The position numbers and the translations under genes are program-made. Shown in pieces: positions 1-8,438 of a stretch of 55,849 nt of DNA. The stretch's first letter is position 1. Every line of letters starts with the position of its first letter. Source of the DNA: Alphaproteobacteria bacterium (lineage in GTDB: Bacteria; Pseudomonadota; Alphaproteobacteria; Micropepsales; Micropepsaceae). The notes below the pieces were generated by a model. That model worked only from the letters and a program-made list of their open reading frames with translations, was not told where the DNA came from and did no database searches. Where the stretch lies: the NCBI GenBank assembly GCA_021324545.1, contig JAJPIX010000015.1, positions 1 to 55,849 on the forward strand, written 5' to 3'.

Positions 1-668
1 AGGCCAACCGGAATGACGAACGGAAGGCTTCGGATGAGGGTGCGCTCGCTGCGCTCGAAGCCGCCTTCGGGGCCGGTGAGAACGGCCCAGCTGCTGGCCA
101 GCTGCCCACGCAACGCCGCCGCAATGGATGGCGCCTCGCCCGCCTCGTCGCAGAACAGAAGCTTGCGGTCGCGCGGCCATTTGCCGAGCAAGTTTTCCAG
201 ATCCATCGGCTCGCGCACCTCCGGCACGCTCATGCGCCCCGATTGCTCGGCCGCTTCGACGGCATTGGCGCGCATGCGCGCCGTGTTCACGCGAGAGACG
301 ATGGTGCGGCGCGTGAATACCGGCTGCAGCGCGCGCACGCCAAGCTCGGTGGCCTTCTGCACGACATAATCGGCGGGCGTTTTCTTGATCGGCGCGAAGC
401 AGAGCCAGATGTCCGGCACCTCGCGCTGCCTGCCGGTCTGCGCTTCGCACACAAGCGCGCAGTTCTTTTTCGTGACGTCGGCCACGCGCGCGCGCCACTC
501 GCCATCGCGGCCGTTGAACAGAAGCACCGCGTCGCCGATCTTCGCGCGCATCACGCGCAAAAGATAATGCGCCTGCGCCTCGTCCGGCTTGACGCGCGCG
601 CCTTCCGCAAGCGCGGCCCCGACATGAAGGCGCATCCGTCCGTGGGGTTCGGCGAGATGATCGGTCAC
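1..668 (-). CDS. rsmE: 16S rRNA (uracil-1498-N3)-methyltransferase RsmE, 3' end outside window
   Basis: Runs leftward off the window, so about 222 N-terminal codons are present and roughly the last 20 residues of a normal-length protein are missing. The minus-strand translation has an N-terminal PUA-like part (ARVKPDEAQAHYLLRVMR), the conserved segment IKKTPADYVVQKATELGV, and near the cut end the SPOUT-knot AdoMet-binding motif LTGPEGGFERSE. By family, it methylates N3 of U1498 in 16S rRNA in the 30S subunit. I took GTG at 668, just before the first conserved residues. An in-frame GTG at 713 would overlap a palindromic repeat and is less likely. It is divergent from ubiA across a gap of about 97 bp. 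The family is clear; the start is uncertain. Confidence 0.9.
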   Translation of the reverse strand, partial: MTDHLAEPHGRMRLHVGAALAEGARVKPDEAQAHYLLRVMRAKIGDAVLLFNGRDGEWRARVADVTKKNCALVCEAQTGRQREVPDIWLCFAPIKKTPADYVVQKATELGVRALQPVFTRRTIVSRVNTARMRANAVEAAEQSGRMSVPEVREPMDLENLLGKWPRDRKLLFCDEAGEAPSIAAALRGQLASSWAVLTGPEGGFERSERTLIRSLPFVIPVG

Positions 669-710
669 GATGCCACAGATCCGCGCTTCCCTGCGGGACG
701 GCGCGTTCCG

Positions 711-730
711 CACCTCCCCCTTGCGGGGAG
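711..730. repeat. Solo copy of the GC-rich palindromic repeat that also bounds the DUF559 unit
   Basis: On the minus strand this reads CTCCCCGCAAGGGGGAGGTG. It matches the outer end of the inverted repeats at 6387-6413 and 6814-6840 apart from a small difference in the loop. The CTCCCC and GGGGAG arms can pair. It lies in the rsmE/ubiA divergent gap and points its GGAGG towards rsmE. Confidence 0.65.
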
Positions 731-765
731 ATAGAATTGTGCAAAATGTCTATTCTGGCCAGTGC

Positions 766-1707
766 ATGAACCGAACCGAACAGGACGCCGCCCGGCCCGC
801 CGACGCGATCGCGCGCAGCTGGGTGGATTTCGCACCGGATGCCATCCAGCCCTATCTGCGCCTGATGCGGCTGGACCGGCCGATCGGCACATGGCTTCTC
901 TTCTGGCCCTGCGTGTTCGGGCTGGCCGTGGGGACGGCAAATCAGCCCAGACCCTTCGGCGAAGCCGGCGACCTGTGGCTGCTCATCCTGTTCGCCATTG
1001 GCTCGGTCGTGATGCGCGGGGCCGGCTGCACCTACAACGACATTGTGGACCGCGACATCGACGCGCGCGTCGAGCGCACGCGCGGCCGCCCCATTCCATC
1101 GGGTGCGGTCAGCATGGGCCGCGCGTGGCTCTTCCTTGCTGCGCAATGCGCGATCGGCCTTGTCGTTCTGCTGCAGCTCAACCGCTTTTCGATTCTGCTG
1201 GGCGCGGCCTCGCTGATCCTGGTTGCGATCTATCCCTTCATGAAGCGCCTCACCTGGTGGCCGCAGGCCTGGCTTGGGCTGACCTTCAACTGGGGCGCGC
1301 TTCTGGGCTTTGCGGCGGAAACCGGGCATCTGGGGCCGAGAGCCTGGCTGCTTTACGCAGGCTGTTTTTTCTGGACGCTCGGCTACGACACGATCTACGC
1401 GCTGCAGGACGTGGAAGACGACGCGCTGATCGGCGTGAAATCCACCGCGCGGCTGTTCGGCATCTGGTCGCCGCTCTGGGTGGCAAGTTTTTACGCCGCG
1501 GCATTCGTGCTGATCGCGGCGAGCGCCTTTGTTTCCCGCCATTGGCTGGCGGTGCTGGTGCTGCTTCCGGCGGGCGTTCACCTGTTCTGGCAGGCCTGGA
1601 AACTGGACGTGGACGACACGGCCCTGTGCCTCAGGCTCTTTCGCGCCAATCGGGAAAGCGGCCTTCTGATGGCCCTGGCCCTCGTTTTTCTGACCTGGCG
1701 ATTCTGA
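766..1707 (+). CDS. ubiA: 4-hydroxybenzoate polyprenyltransferase UbiA
   Basis: Integral membrane prenyltransferase of ubiquinone synthesis, attaching the polyprenyl tail to 4-hydroxybenzoate. The 313-residue product starts MNRTEQDA and is mostly hydrophobic helices. Both Asp-rich motifs of the UbiA superfamily are present: NDIVDRDIDARVERT near residue 85, and DVEDDALIGVKSTA in the second half, which bind the Mg-diphosphate of the donor. The length matches the family. The frame stays open upstream to 670, but that stretch crosses the intergenic repeat, so I chose ATG 766. A second ubiquinone gene, ubiD, lies about 5 kb downstream on the same strand. Confidence 0.95.
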   Translation: MNRTEQDAARPADAIARSWVDFAPDAIQPYLRLMRLDRPIGTWLLFWPCVFGLAVGTANQPRPFGEAGDLWLLILFAIGSVVMRGAGCTYNDIVDRDIDARVERTRGRPIPSGAVSMGRAWLFLAAQCAIGLVVLLQLNRFSILLGAASLILVAIYPFMKRLTWWPQAWLGLTFNWGALLGFAAETGHLGPRAWLLYAGCFFWTLGYDTIYALQDVEDDALIGVKSTARLFGIWSPLWVASFYAAAFVLIAASAFVSRHWLAVLVLLPAGVHLFWQAWKLDVDDTALCLRLFRANRESGLLMALALVFLTWRF

Positions 1708-1753
1708 ACCGGAAGGCCGGCCGGTTCGTTAAGAAAATTGCGCGGGTTTCGGA

Positions 1754-1759
1754 TATAAT
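1754..1759 (+). promoter_or_regulatory. Perfect -10 hexamer placed for a leaderless mRNA
   Basis: TATAAT ends six bases before the ATG at 1766, so a normal start site would fall on or beside that A. There is no Shine-Dalgarno sequence before the ATG. The -35 match is poor (TTAAGA with a 19-base spacer), so this rests mainly on the -10 element and its position. Confidence 0.5.
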
Positions 1760-1765
1760 GCGGCC

Positions 1766-2737
1766 ATGAACGTGCAGCGTTTCGATCCGACAAAGGCGTT
1801 CACGCCGGCCGAAATGGCGGATGTGCGCGAGCGGTCCAATCTCACCGGCGCCCTGTGCGTCGCGCATGCCTGGATCGTGATCGGATGCGCCATGGCCGTT
1901 TATGCGCTGTGGCCAAATCCGCTGACATTCGTTTTGGCCGTGCTCGCGATCGGCAGCCGCCAGCTTGGGCTTGCCGTCCTGATGCACGATGCGGCGCACG
2001 GCGTTCTGATGAAGAACCGGTGGTGGAACGACCACATCGGCCAATGGCTGCTGGCCTGGCCGGTGTTCAGCGACACCTTCCGCTATCGCGACTATCACCT
2101 GATGCATCACCGCACCACCCAGCAGCCGGACGATCCGGATCTTGTGCTGTCGGCGCCCTTCCCCATCACGCGCGCAAGTTTCCGCCGCAAGATGATCCGC
2201 GACATCACGGGGCAGACCGGATTCAAGCAGCGCAAGGCGCAGGTGGCCGCGGCGCTGGGGATCGGCAAGCCCATGGCCTTTGGCGCGCGGCTGAACAATT
2301 TCCGGGAGAAGATGGGCGGCATGCTGACCGTCAATCTTGTCCTGCTCGGCCTGCTCGCCGCCTTCGGCAAGCCGCATTACTACCTGATGTTCTGGCTTCT
2401 GCCGCTGCTCACCTGGCAGCAGGTGATTACGCGCATCCGCAACATTGCCGAACATGCCGTGGTGCCCGACAACGACGATGTGATGAAAAATGCGCGCACG
2501 ACCTATGCCGGGGTTCTCGCACGCGCGTTCATCGCCCCCTATTGGGTGAACTACCACGTGGATCATCACCTGCTGATGTATGTGCCCTGCTACAATCTGG
2601 AAAAGCTGCACGCGCTTCTGCTGAAGAAGGGCTTCGGACCCGGCATGGAAATCCGGAAGAATTATGCGGAAGTGCTGAGGCTTGCGACGTCGAAGGACGA
2701 CGCGGCTCCCGCCAAAGAAGAAAAGCTCGCAGCCTGA
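1766..2737 (+). CDS. Membrane fatty-acid desaturase family protein
   Basis: Di-iron membrane desaturase/hydroxylase family, 323 residues. All three histidine clusters are visible: HDAAH near residue 74, HLMHHR near residue 111 and HVDHHL near residue 266, separated by hydrophobic segments. These bind the two irons that activate O2 for acyl-chain (or carotenoid/sphingolipid) oxidation. The substrate cannot be read from sequence, and there is no neighbouring lipid gene to narrow it. The C-terminus is charged and lysine-rich. The ATG at 1766 follows a -10 hexamer directly, suggesting leaderless translation. Confidence 0.88.
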   Translation: MNVQRFDPTKAFTPAEMADVRERSNLTGALCVAHAWIVIGCAMAVYALWPNPLTFVLAVLAIGSRQLGLAVLMHDAAHGVLMKNRWWNDHIGQWLLAWPVFSDTFRYRDYHLMHHRTTQQPDDPDLVLSAPFPITRASFRRKMIRDITGQTGFKQRKAQVAAALGIGKPMAFGARLNNFREKMGGMLTVNLVLLGLLAAFGKPHYYLMFWLLPLLTWQQVITRIRNIAEHAVVPDNDDVMKNARTTYAGVLARAFIAPYWVNYHVDHHLLMYVPCYNLEKLHALLLKKGFGPGMEIRKNYAEVLRLATSKDDAAPAKEEKLAA

Positions 2738-2802
2738 GCCGCAAAGCCCTTGACGCCTGCCCGCCCTTTATGGCTGAATGGAACAAAAGAGGAACATTTT
2801 TC

Positions 2803-3162
2803 ATGCCTCGCGACGGCGATGTGGATTATCTGGAGCTTCCGGCCCCCGACATGATCGCGACCAAGCAGTTTTATGGGGCGGCTTTCGGCTGGACGTTCAC
2901 CGATTACGGGCCCGATTACACGGAATTCGACAACGCGGGCCGAAAGGGCGGGTTCAATGCCGAACGCCGGGTGGTGCCGGGCGGCGGCCCGCTGGTTGTG
3001 CTCTACGCTGACGATCTGGATGCGATGGAGAACAGGCTGCGCGCGGCCGGCGCGGAGATCACGGAGCGCCACGAATTTCCCGGCGGCCGGCGCTTCCATT
3101 TCCGCGACCCCAACGGGAATGAGCTTGCTGTCTGGACGAAAATTCACCTGCCCCCGCGATAA
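2803..3162 (+). CDS. VOC (glyoxalase/bleomycin-resistance fold) family protein
   Basis: A 119-residue single VOC domain. It opens DGDVDYLELPAPD, has the ATKQFYGAAFGW helix typical of the fold, and ends with the FRDPNGNELAVWT strand that carries the usual C-terminal metal-ligand Glu. Such proteins act on small molecules as metal-dependent isomerases, dioxygenases or binding proteins; the substrate is not predictable. ATG 2803 is preceded at a good distance by AGAGGA. An in-frame ATG at 2770 would add 11 residues outside the domain. It follows the desaturase by 65 bp on the same strand. Confidence 0.82.
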   Translation: MPRDGDVDYLELPAPDMIATKQFYGAAFGWTFTDYGPDYTEFDNAGRKGGFNAERRVVPGGGPLVVLYADDLDAMENRLRAAGAEITERHEFPGGRRFHFRDPNGNELAVWTKIHLPPR

Positions 3163-3202
3163 CGCGATCGTGCGTTCGAGCCGAATTTCGGCCAACTTCA
3201 AA

Positions 3203-3226
3203 TGGTTGGCGGAATACCGCTAACCA
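3203..3226. other. Inverted repeat (10-bp arms) between the VOC gene and the permeases
   Basis: TGGTTGGCGG, four bases AATA, then CCGCTAACCA. The arms pair over 10 bp with one G-T mismatch. There is no T-run on either side, so it is more likely an operator or mRNA hairpin than a classical terminator. It lies 70 bp before the first permease start. Confidence 0.5.
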
Positions 3227-3296
3227 TGCCATTGTGCCCCGGTCGAATCCGCAGGCGCGCCATAAGCGCCGCAATCTCAAAAGGGGGCAAAGGAAA

Positions 3297-4802
3297 ATGG
3301 CCGGGCAAACGACCAAGATCGAAGCTGGACCCAACGAACTCAAGCGGGCGCTGGGACCTGTCCACCTGATCGCCCTTGGCATCGGCGCCATCATCGGCGC
3401 GGGCATTTTCGTGATCACCGGCCATGCCGCGGCAAGTTATGCGGGGCCCGGCGTCGTTCTCTCCTTCGCGATTGCCGGCACCGGCTGCCTGTTCGCGGGC
3501 CTTTGCTATGCCGAATACGCCACCATGATCCCGGTGGCGGGAAGCGCCTACACCTACACCTATGCCACGCTGGGCAGCTTCATGGGCTGGTTCATCGGCT
3601 GGAACCTGGTGCTCGAATATCTGGCGGCATCGTCCACCGTGGCCGTGGGCTGGGGCGGATACTTCAACGATTTCATGAACTATCTCGGCCATCCCGTCGC
3701 GGCGCAATTCGCGTCGGCTCCGTTGTGCGTGGCCACCGACGTGCATTGCTCCACCTACACGCCCAATGCCAGCGCGCTCGATGCCATCGCGCATATCGGA
3801 TTCACCGGCACCTATTTCAACCTGCCCGCGGTTGCCTTGATCGCGCTTGTCACGATTGTGCTGGTCGTGGGCGTGCATCTTTCGGCCAACTTCAACAACC
3901 TGATGGTGGCGATAAAACTGTCCATCGTGGTGCTGGTGATCGCGGCCGGCATTCCCTTCGTGGTGCACGCCAACCAGACGCCGTTCATTCCGCCCAACAC
4001 GGGCACCTGGGGCCATTTCGGATGGAGCGGCGTGTTGCGCGCCACAGGCGTGATCTTCTTCGCCTATATCGGCTTCGACGCCGTGAGCGTGGCCGCGCAG
4101 GAAGCGCGCAATCCCCAGCGCGACATGCCCATCGGCATCCTGGGATCGCTGCTGATCTGCACGGTCCTCTACATGCTGATGTCGTATGTGCTCACGGGGC
4201 TTGCCTCCTACACCACCCTCAACGTGGCCCATCCGGTCTCCATGGCGGTCGAACAGCTGCCGGCCACCAAATGGCTTGCGCCGATTGTCAATGTCGGCGC
4301 CATCGTGGGGCTGGCGTCGGTCGTGCTGGTGCTGATCCTGGGCCAGTCGCGCATCTTCTATGCCATGGGCAGCGACGGAATGATCCCGAAGCTGTTCTGC
4401 GACGTGCATCCGCGCTTCCGCACGCCATGGAAGGGAACGCTGATCACGGGGCTTTTCGCCATTCTGCTGGCGGGCGCGCTGCCGCTCGATATTCTGGGCG
4501 AGCTTGTCTCCATCGGAACGCTGCTCGCCTTCGTCATCGTCTGCTTCGGGGTGATGGTGTTGCGCATCATGCGGCCCAAGGTGGCGCGCCCCTTCCGGAC
4601 GCCCTTTGTGTGGATCGTGGCGCCGCTCGGCATCATCATGTGCGGTGCGATGATGGCCTGGCTGCCGCTGGACACCTGGCTGCGCCTTGGCGCCTGGACG
4701 GTGATCGGCGTGATCATCTACTTCGTTTACAGCCTGAGGCACGTCAAGCCGACGCGCTGGAAGCTGGAGGACCAGAAACCTGCAGCGCAGGCGGCGGAAT
4801 GA
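3297..4802 (+). CDS. APC-superfamily amino-acid permease (cationic amino-acid transporter type), first of a pair
   Basis: A 501-residue inner-membrane transporter with about 12 hydrophobic segments. The first helix carries the broken-helix motif IGAIIGAGIFV that binds the substrate carboxylate in APC carriers, followed by GCLFAGLCYAEYATMIPVAGSAYTY in pieces typical of CAT/YfnA proteins. ATG 3297 follows GGGGGCAAAGGAAA; the open frame upstream is not convincing. The second permease starts 24 bp after its stop, is collinear over its whole length and clearly homologous, so the pair is a tandem duplication that has diverged. The exact amino acid carried is unknown. Confidence 0.9.
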   Translation: MAGQTTKIEAGPNELKRALGPVHLIALGIGAIIGAGIFVITGHAAASYAGPGVVLSFAIAGTGCLFAGLCYAEYATMIPVAGSAYTYTYATLGSFMGWFIGWNLVLEYLAASSTVAVGWGGYFNDFMNYLGHPVAAQFASAPLCVATDVHCSTYTPNASALDAIAHIGFTGTYFNLPAVALIALVTIVLVVGVHLSANFNNLMVAIKLSIVVLVIAAGIPFVVHANQTPFIPPNTGTWGHFGWSGVLRATGVIFFAYIGFDAVSVAAQEARNPQRDMPIGILGSLLICTVLYMLMSYVLTGLASYTTLNVAHPVSMAVEQLPATKWLAPIVNVGAIVGLASVVLVLILGQSRIFYAMGSDGMIPKLFCDVHPRFRTPWKGTLITGLFAILLAGALPLDILGELVSIGTLLAFVIVCFGVMVLRIMRPKVARPFRTPFVWIVAPLGIIMCGAMMAWLPLDTWLRLGAWTVIGVIIYFVYSLRHVKPTRWKLEDQKPAAQAAE

Positions 4803-4826
4803 AGCAACCGCCTTCGGAGCTTCACA

Positions 4827-6332
4827 ATGGCTGATACGGTCGAGCCCGCGACGCTCACCCAGCCCGATCGCATGATCGCCGAAGCCCACGAACTGCGCCG
4901 GGCGCTCGGCCCCGTCAACCTGATCCTGATCGGGATCGGCTCGATCATCGGCGCCGGCATCTTCGTCTATACCGGCACGGCGGCGGCCCAGCATGCGGGA
5001 CCGGCCGTCGTCCTTTCCTTCGTGATCGCGGGCTTCGGCTGCCTGTTCGCAGGCCTGTGCTACGCGGAATTCGCCTCCATGATTCCGGAGTCGGGAAGCG
5101 CCTACACCTACGCCTATGCCACGATGGGCCGGTTCATGGCGTGGTTCATCGGCTGGAACATGGTGCTGGAATACCTGGTGTCGGCGGCCGGCGTGAGCGC
5201 GGGCTGGTCGGGCTATTTCGGAAGTCTGCTGGCCGATTTCCACATTTATCTGCCAAAGGCGCTGATGATGGCGCCCGTCGCCGGCACGGGATTCCGCGAC
5301 ATTCACCTGACCGGCGCGATCATCAACGTGCCGGCTGTGGCGCTGATCGCCATCCTGACGACATTTCTTGTGATCGGCGTCCGGGAATCCGCGCGCTTCA
5401 ACGGGCTGATGGTTCTGCTCAAGGTCGCAATCGTGATTGCGGTGATCGCGTTCGGCCTGTCTTTCGTCCACATCTCGAACCTGACGCCGTTCATCCCGCC
5501 CAATCCCGCCACCGCGGGCAAAACGGGCCTTGATGCGCTGAGCGCCGACTTCGGCAATTTCGGCAAATACGGCATCACGGGAATTCTGGCGGCCGCGCCC
5601 ATCGCCTTCTTCGCCTATATCGGGTTTGAGGCCGTTTCCGTGGCGGCGCAGGAAGCGCGCAATCCCCGCCGCGATCTGCCCATCGGCATCCTCGGGTCGC
5701 TGGGCATCTGCACCCTGCTCTATATCCTGATGGCGATCGTGCTGACCGGCATTACCGACTGGCGCACGCTGGATGTGACAAGCCCCGTCTCCTTCGCCGT
5801 TTCGAAGATCGAGGGCCTGAAATGGCTTGTCATCCCGATAGACATCGGGGCGGTTGTGGGCCTTGCGTCGGTCGTGTTCGTGTCGCTCTACGGCCAGTCG
5901 CGCGTGTTCTATTCCATGGCGCGCGACGGTTTTCTGTGGCCCGCCTTTGCCGAAGTGCACAAGCGGTTCAAGACGCCGCATCGCGGCACGATCATCATCG
6001 GCGTGCTCGCCGCAGTTCTTGCCGCGCTGTTTCCCTTCGACGTGCTGGCGGATCTCGTGTCCATCGGAACGCTGGCGGCCTTCATTTCCGTCTGCATCGG
6101 CATCATGATCCTGCGGGTCACCACGCCGAAGGCGCGCCGCCAGTTCCGCACGCCCTACGTCTGGTTCACGGCGCCGGCGGGCGTCTTCGTCTGCGGGGTC
6201 ATGATGGCGAGCCTCAGCGACGCCACATGGGTGAGGCTTGTGATCTGGACCATGATCGGGCTTGCCATCTATTTCGGCTACGGGATCAGGCACGCCGCGC
6301 CGTCCAAGTGGAAAGTGGCCAACGAGGGGTGA
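4827..6332 (+). CDS. APC-superfamily amino-acid permease, second of a pair
   Basis: 501 residues, the same length as its neighbour and alignable end to end: LRRALGPVNLILIGIG against LKRALGPVHLIALGIG, then the shared IIGAGIF motif and YAYATMGRFMAWFIGWN. The loop near residue 140-160 and the C-terminal tail differ, suggesting different substrates or partners. The short 24-bp spacing suggests one operon. Start ATG 4827 gives MADTVEPATLT. Both products should sit in the inner membrane. Confidence 0.9.
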   Translation: MADTVEPATLTQPDRMIAEAHELRRALGPVNLILIGIGSIIGAGIFVYTGTAAAQHAGPAVVLSFVIAGFGCLFAGLCYAEFASMIPESGSAYTYAYATMGRFMAWFIGWNMVLEYLVSAAGVSAGWSGYFGSLLADFHIYLPKALMMAPVAGTGFRDIHLTGAIINVPAVALIAILTTFLVIGVRESARFNGLMVLLKVAIVIAVIAFGLSFVHISNLTPFIPPNPATAGKTGLDALSADFGNFGKYGITGILAAAPIAFFAYIGFEAVSVAAQEARNPRRDLPIGILGSLGICTLLYILMAIVLTGITDWRTLDVTSPVSFAVSKIEGLKWLVIPIDIGAVVGLASVVFVSLYGQSRVFYSMARDGFLWPAFAEVHKRFKTPHRGTIIIGVLAAVLAALFPFDVLADLVSIGTLAAFISVCIGIMILRVTTPKARRQFRTPYVWFTAPAGVFVCGVMMASLSDATWVRLVIWTMIGLAIYFGYGIRHAAPSKWKVANEG

Positions 6333-6351
6333 TGCCAGAACAGGCGCCACC

Positions 6352-6831
6352 ATGGGACGTTTACCGCCGATCAATCGCAGACCCTTCACCTCCCCCCACG
6401 CGGGGAGGTCGCCGGCTCTGAGCAGCGACAGCTGCGAAGAGACGGCGGGTGGGGGGGCGATCGCACGCGCGCGCAGGCTGAGGCGGAATGCAACCGAAGC
6501 GGAGCGCGAGTTGTGGATTTCTCTCCGGCAGCTGAAACATGCGGGCCTCCATTTTCGGCGGCAGCCGCCAATCGGCGCCTATTTTCCGGATTTTGCGTGC
6601 CATCGGTCAAAGCTCGTGGTCGAACTCGACGGTTCGCAACACGCAGAGGCGCAAGCCGCACAATACGACTCCGAGCGTACCGCTTTTCTCGTTTCGCGCG
6701 GTTATCGCGTCCTGCGGTTCTGGAATTCGGACGTGCTCAGAAACTGCGAAGGCGTTGTCGAAGCGATAGTGACCGCTGCAAGGGAACCTCCCCCCACCCG
6801 CCCGGCTTCGCCGGGCGACCTCCCCGCGTAG
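6352..6831 (+). CDS. DUF559 (Vsr-like endonuclease fold) protein inside an inverted-repeat unit
   Basis: A 159-codon reading frame whose residues from about 38 to 145 form a complete DUF559 domain: [17 protein letters not shown], then [19 protein letters not shown], then [14 protein letters not shown] and [15 protein letters not shown]. The Asp in the YFPDF strand and the E-x-D of VELDG occupy the place of PD-(D/E)XK/Vsr catalytic acids, so nuclease activity is plausible but unproven for the family. The first ~35 and last ~14 residues are encoded by the flanking repeats, and the TAG stop lies inside the right repeat. ATG 6352 is the only ordinary in-frame start and lies outside the left repeat, so the true start is doubtful. 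Confidence 0.75.
   Translation: MGRLPPINRRPFTSPHAGRSPALSSDSCEETAGGGAIARARRLRRNATEAERELWISLRQLKHAGLHFRRQPPIGAYFPDFACHRSKLVVELDGSQHAEAQAAQYDSERTAFLVSRGYRVLRFWNSDVLRNCEGVVEAIVTAAREPPPTRPASPGDLPA
6387..6457. repeat. Left inverted-repeat end of the DUF559 unit
   Basis: The outer 27 bp (6387-6413) are the reverse complement of 6814-6840 at 26 of 27 positions. An inner 13 bp (6444-6456, GGCGGGTGGGGGG) is the exact reverse complement of 6790-6802. Between them is an unmatched 30-bp linker containing AGCAGCGACAGCTGC. The outer part is itself palindromic (CACCTCCCC...CGGGGAGGTC). Confidence 0.85.
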
Positions 6832-6840
6832 GGGGAGGTG
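6787..6840. repeat. Right inverted-repeat end of the DUF559 unit
   Basis: Pairs with 6387-6457 as described there: the outer 27 bp are at 6814-6840 and the inner 13 bp at 6790-6802. Between them is a short self-complementary CCCGGC-TTC-GCCGGG hairpin. It carries the TAG stop of the DUF559 frame (6829-6831) and a GGAGG (6834-6838) six bases before the ubiD start. Confidence 0.85.
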
Positions 6841-6844
6841 GATT

Positions 6845-8371
6845 GTGACTTACCGCTCGCTCAGGGATTTCATCGCAGCGCTCGAAGCGCGCGGCGAGCT
6901 TGTGCGCGTGAAGGAGCCGGTCTCGACCGTTCTGGAAATGACGGAAATCCAGCGGCGGCTGATCGCGCAAGGCGGGCCCGCGGTATTGTTCGAACGGCCG
7001 CTGAAGGCGGACGGAACGCCCGGCGACATTCCCGTGCTCACGAACCTCTTCGGCACGGTCAAACGCGTGGCCATGGGCGTGACCATGGGCGGCGTGGAAC
7101 GCACCGACGCAAAATCGCTGCGCGAGGTGGGCGAGCTGCTGGCCACGCTGCGCCAGCCCGAGCCGCCGCGTTCGCTCTCCGAAGCCATGCAATTCCTGCC
7201 GCTGGCCAAGACCGTGATGAGCATGCGGCCGAAGGCGGCCGGCAGCGCCGCCTGCCAGGAAATCGTCTGGCGCGGCGAACAGATCGATCTGGGCAAATTG
7301 CCGATCCAGACCTGCTGGCCGGGCGAGCCGGCGCCGCTCATCACCTGGCCTTTGGTGGTGACGCGCGGGCCGGGCGAGGCGCGCGAGGACAATTACAATC
7401 TCGGCATCTACCGCATGCAGCCGGTGGCGAAAAACCAGACGATCATGCGCTGGCTCAGGCATCGCGGCGGCGCGCAGCATCACGCGCGCTGGGCAAAGGA
7501 GAAATCGGCGCCTCTTCCCGCCGCGGCCGTCATCGGCGCCGATCCCGGAACGATCCTGGCGGCGGTGACGCCGGTGCCCGATACGCTGTCGGAATATCAG
7601 TTCGCAGGCCTCCTGCGCGGCAGCCGCGTGGAGCTTGCCGATTGCGTGAGCCAGCCGCTGAAGGTTCCGGCGGAAGCCGAGATCGTGCTGGAGGGCGAAG
7701 TCTCGCTCACCGATTACCGCGATGAAGGGCCTTATGGCGATCACACCGGTTACTACAATTCCGTCGAGAGATTTCCGGTGTTCACGGTCACCGCGATCAC
7801 GATGCGGCGGGATCCGATCTATCTTTCCACCTATACGGGCCGGCCGCCGGACGAGCCGTCCATTCTCGGCGAGGCGCTGAACGAAGTTTTCATTCCGCTG
7901 TTCCGGCAGCAGTTTCCCGAGATCGTGGATTTCTGGCTGCCACCGGAAGGATGCAGCTATCGCATCGCCGTGGTGAGCATGAAGAAGGCCTATCCCGGCC
8001 ACGCCAAGCGGGTGATGATGGCTGTGTGGTCGTATCTTCGCCAGTTCATGTACACCAAATGGGTGATCGTGGTGGACGACGACATCAACGCGCGCGACTG
8101 GAAGGACGTGATGTGGGCGGTCTCCACGCGCATGGATCCGGCGCGCGACATCACCATCGTCGAAAACACGCCGATCGACTATCTGGACTTCGCCTCGCCC
8201 GAAACCGGGCTCGGCTCCAAGATCGGGCTGGACGCCACCAACAAGCTTCCGCCGGAAACGCATCGCGAATGGGGCCGCCTCATCCGCATGGATGACGCGG
8301 TTGTGCGCACGGTCACCGAGAAATGGCCAAAACTCGGCTTGCCGGGGACAGGCAAGCCCCTTCCCCGCTAA
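6845..8371 (+). CDS. ubiD: UbiD-family 4-hydroxy-3-polyprenylbenzoate decarboxylase
   Basis: 508 residues, the normal length of UbiD. It begins [21 protein letters not shown], contains [15 protein letters not shown], and has the prenylated-FMN active-site segment [16 protein letters not shown] near residue 295, followed by [18 protein letters not shown]. By family it decarboxylates the prenylated 4-hydroxybenzoate made by UbiA, using prFMN supplied by UbiX (not seen here). It starts with GTG; the GGAGG six bases upstream belongs to the right end of the DUF559 unit. Other UbiD homologues act on aromatic acids, but ubiA in the neighbourhood supports the ubiquinone role. Confidence 0.93.
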   Translation: MTYRSLRDFIAALEARGELVRVKEPVSTVLEMTEIQRRLIAQGGPAVLFERPLKADGTPGDIPVLTNLFGTVKRVAMGVTMGGVERTDAKSLREVGELLATLRQPEPPRSLSEAMQFLPLAKTVMSMRPKAAGSAACQEIVWRGEQIDLGKLPIQTCWPGEPAPLITWPLVVTRGPGEAREDNYNLGIYRMQPVAKNQTIMRWLRHRGGAQHHARWAKEKSAPLPAAAVIGADPGTILAAVTPVPDTLSEYQFAGLLRGSRVELADCVSQPLKVPAEAEIVLEGEVSLTDYRDEGPYGDHTGYYNSVERFPVFTVTAITMRRDPIYLSTYTGRPPDEPSILGEALNEVFIPLFRQQFPEIVDFWLPPEGCSYRIAVVSMKKAYPGHAKRVMMAVWSYLRQFMYTKWVIVVDDDINARDWKDVMWAVSTRMDPARDITIVENTPIDYLDFASPETGLGSKIGLDATNKLPPETHREWGRLIRMDDAVVRTVTEKWPKLGLPGTGKPLPR

Positions 8372-8438
8372 GTGTTGGGTTGCCAGTCAGCCGCCGCCAT
8401 GACTTAATGATACGGGGTATTTACTTGGGGGGCGGCCG

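Noticed and set aside
3198..6389. A 1063-codon minus-strand frame across both permeases, with an internal repeat
   Set aside because: It is antisense to two clear APC permeases. The repeat reflects the duplicated permeases, and the His/Arg/Asp-rich composition is that of a codon-bias shadow.
6387..6840. The DUF559 unit as a classical insertion sequence
   Set aside because: No transposase or DDE/HUH motif is present and no clear target-site duplication lies outside the repeats, so I do not call it an IS.
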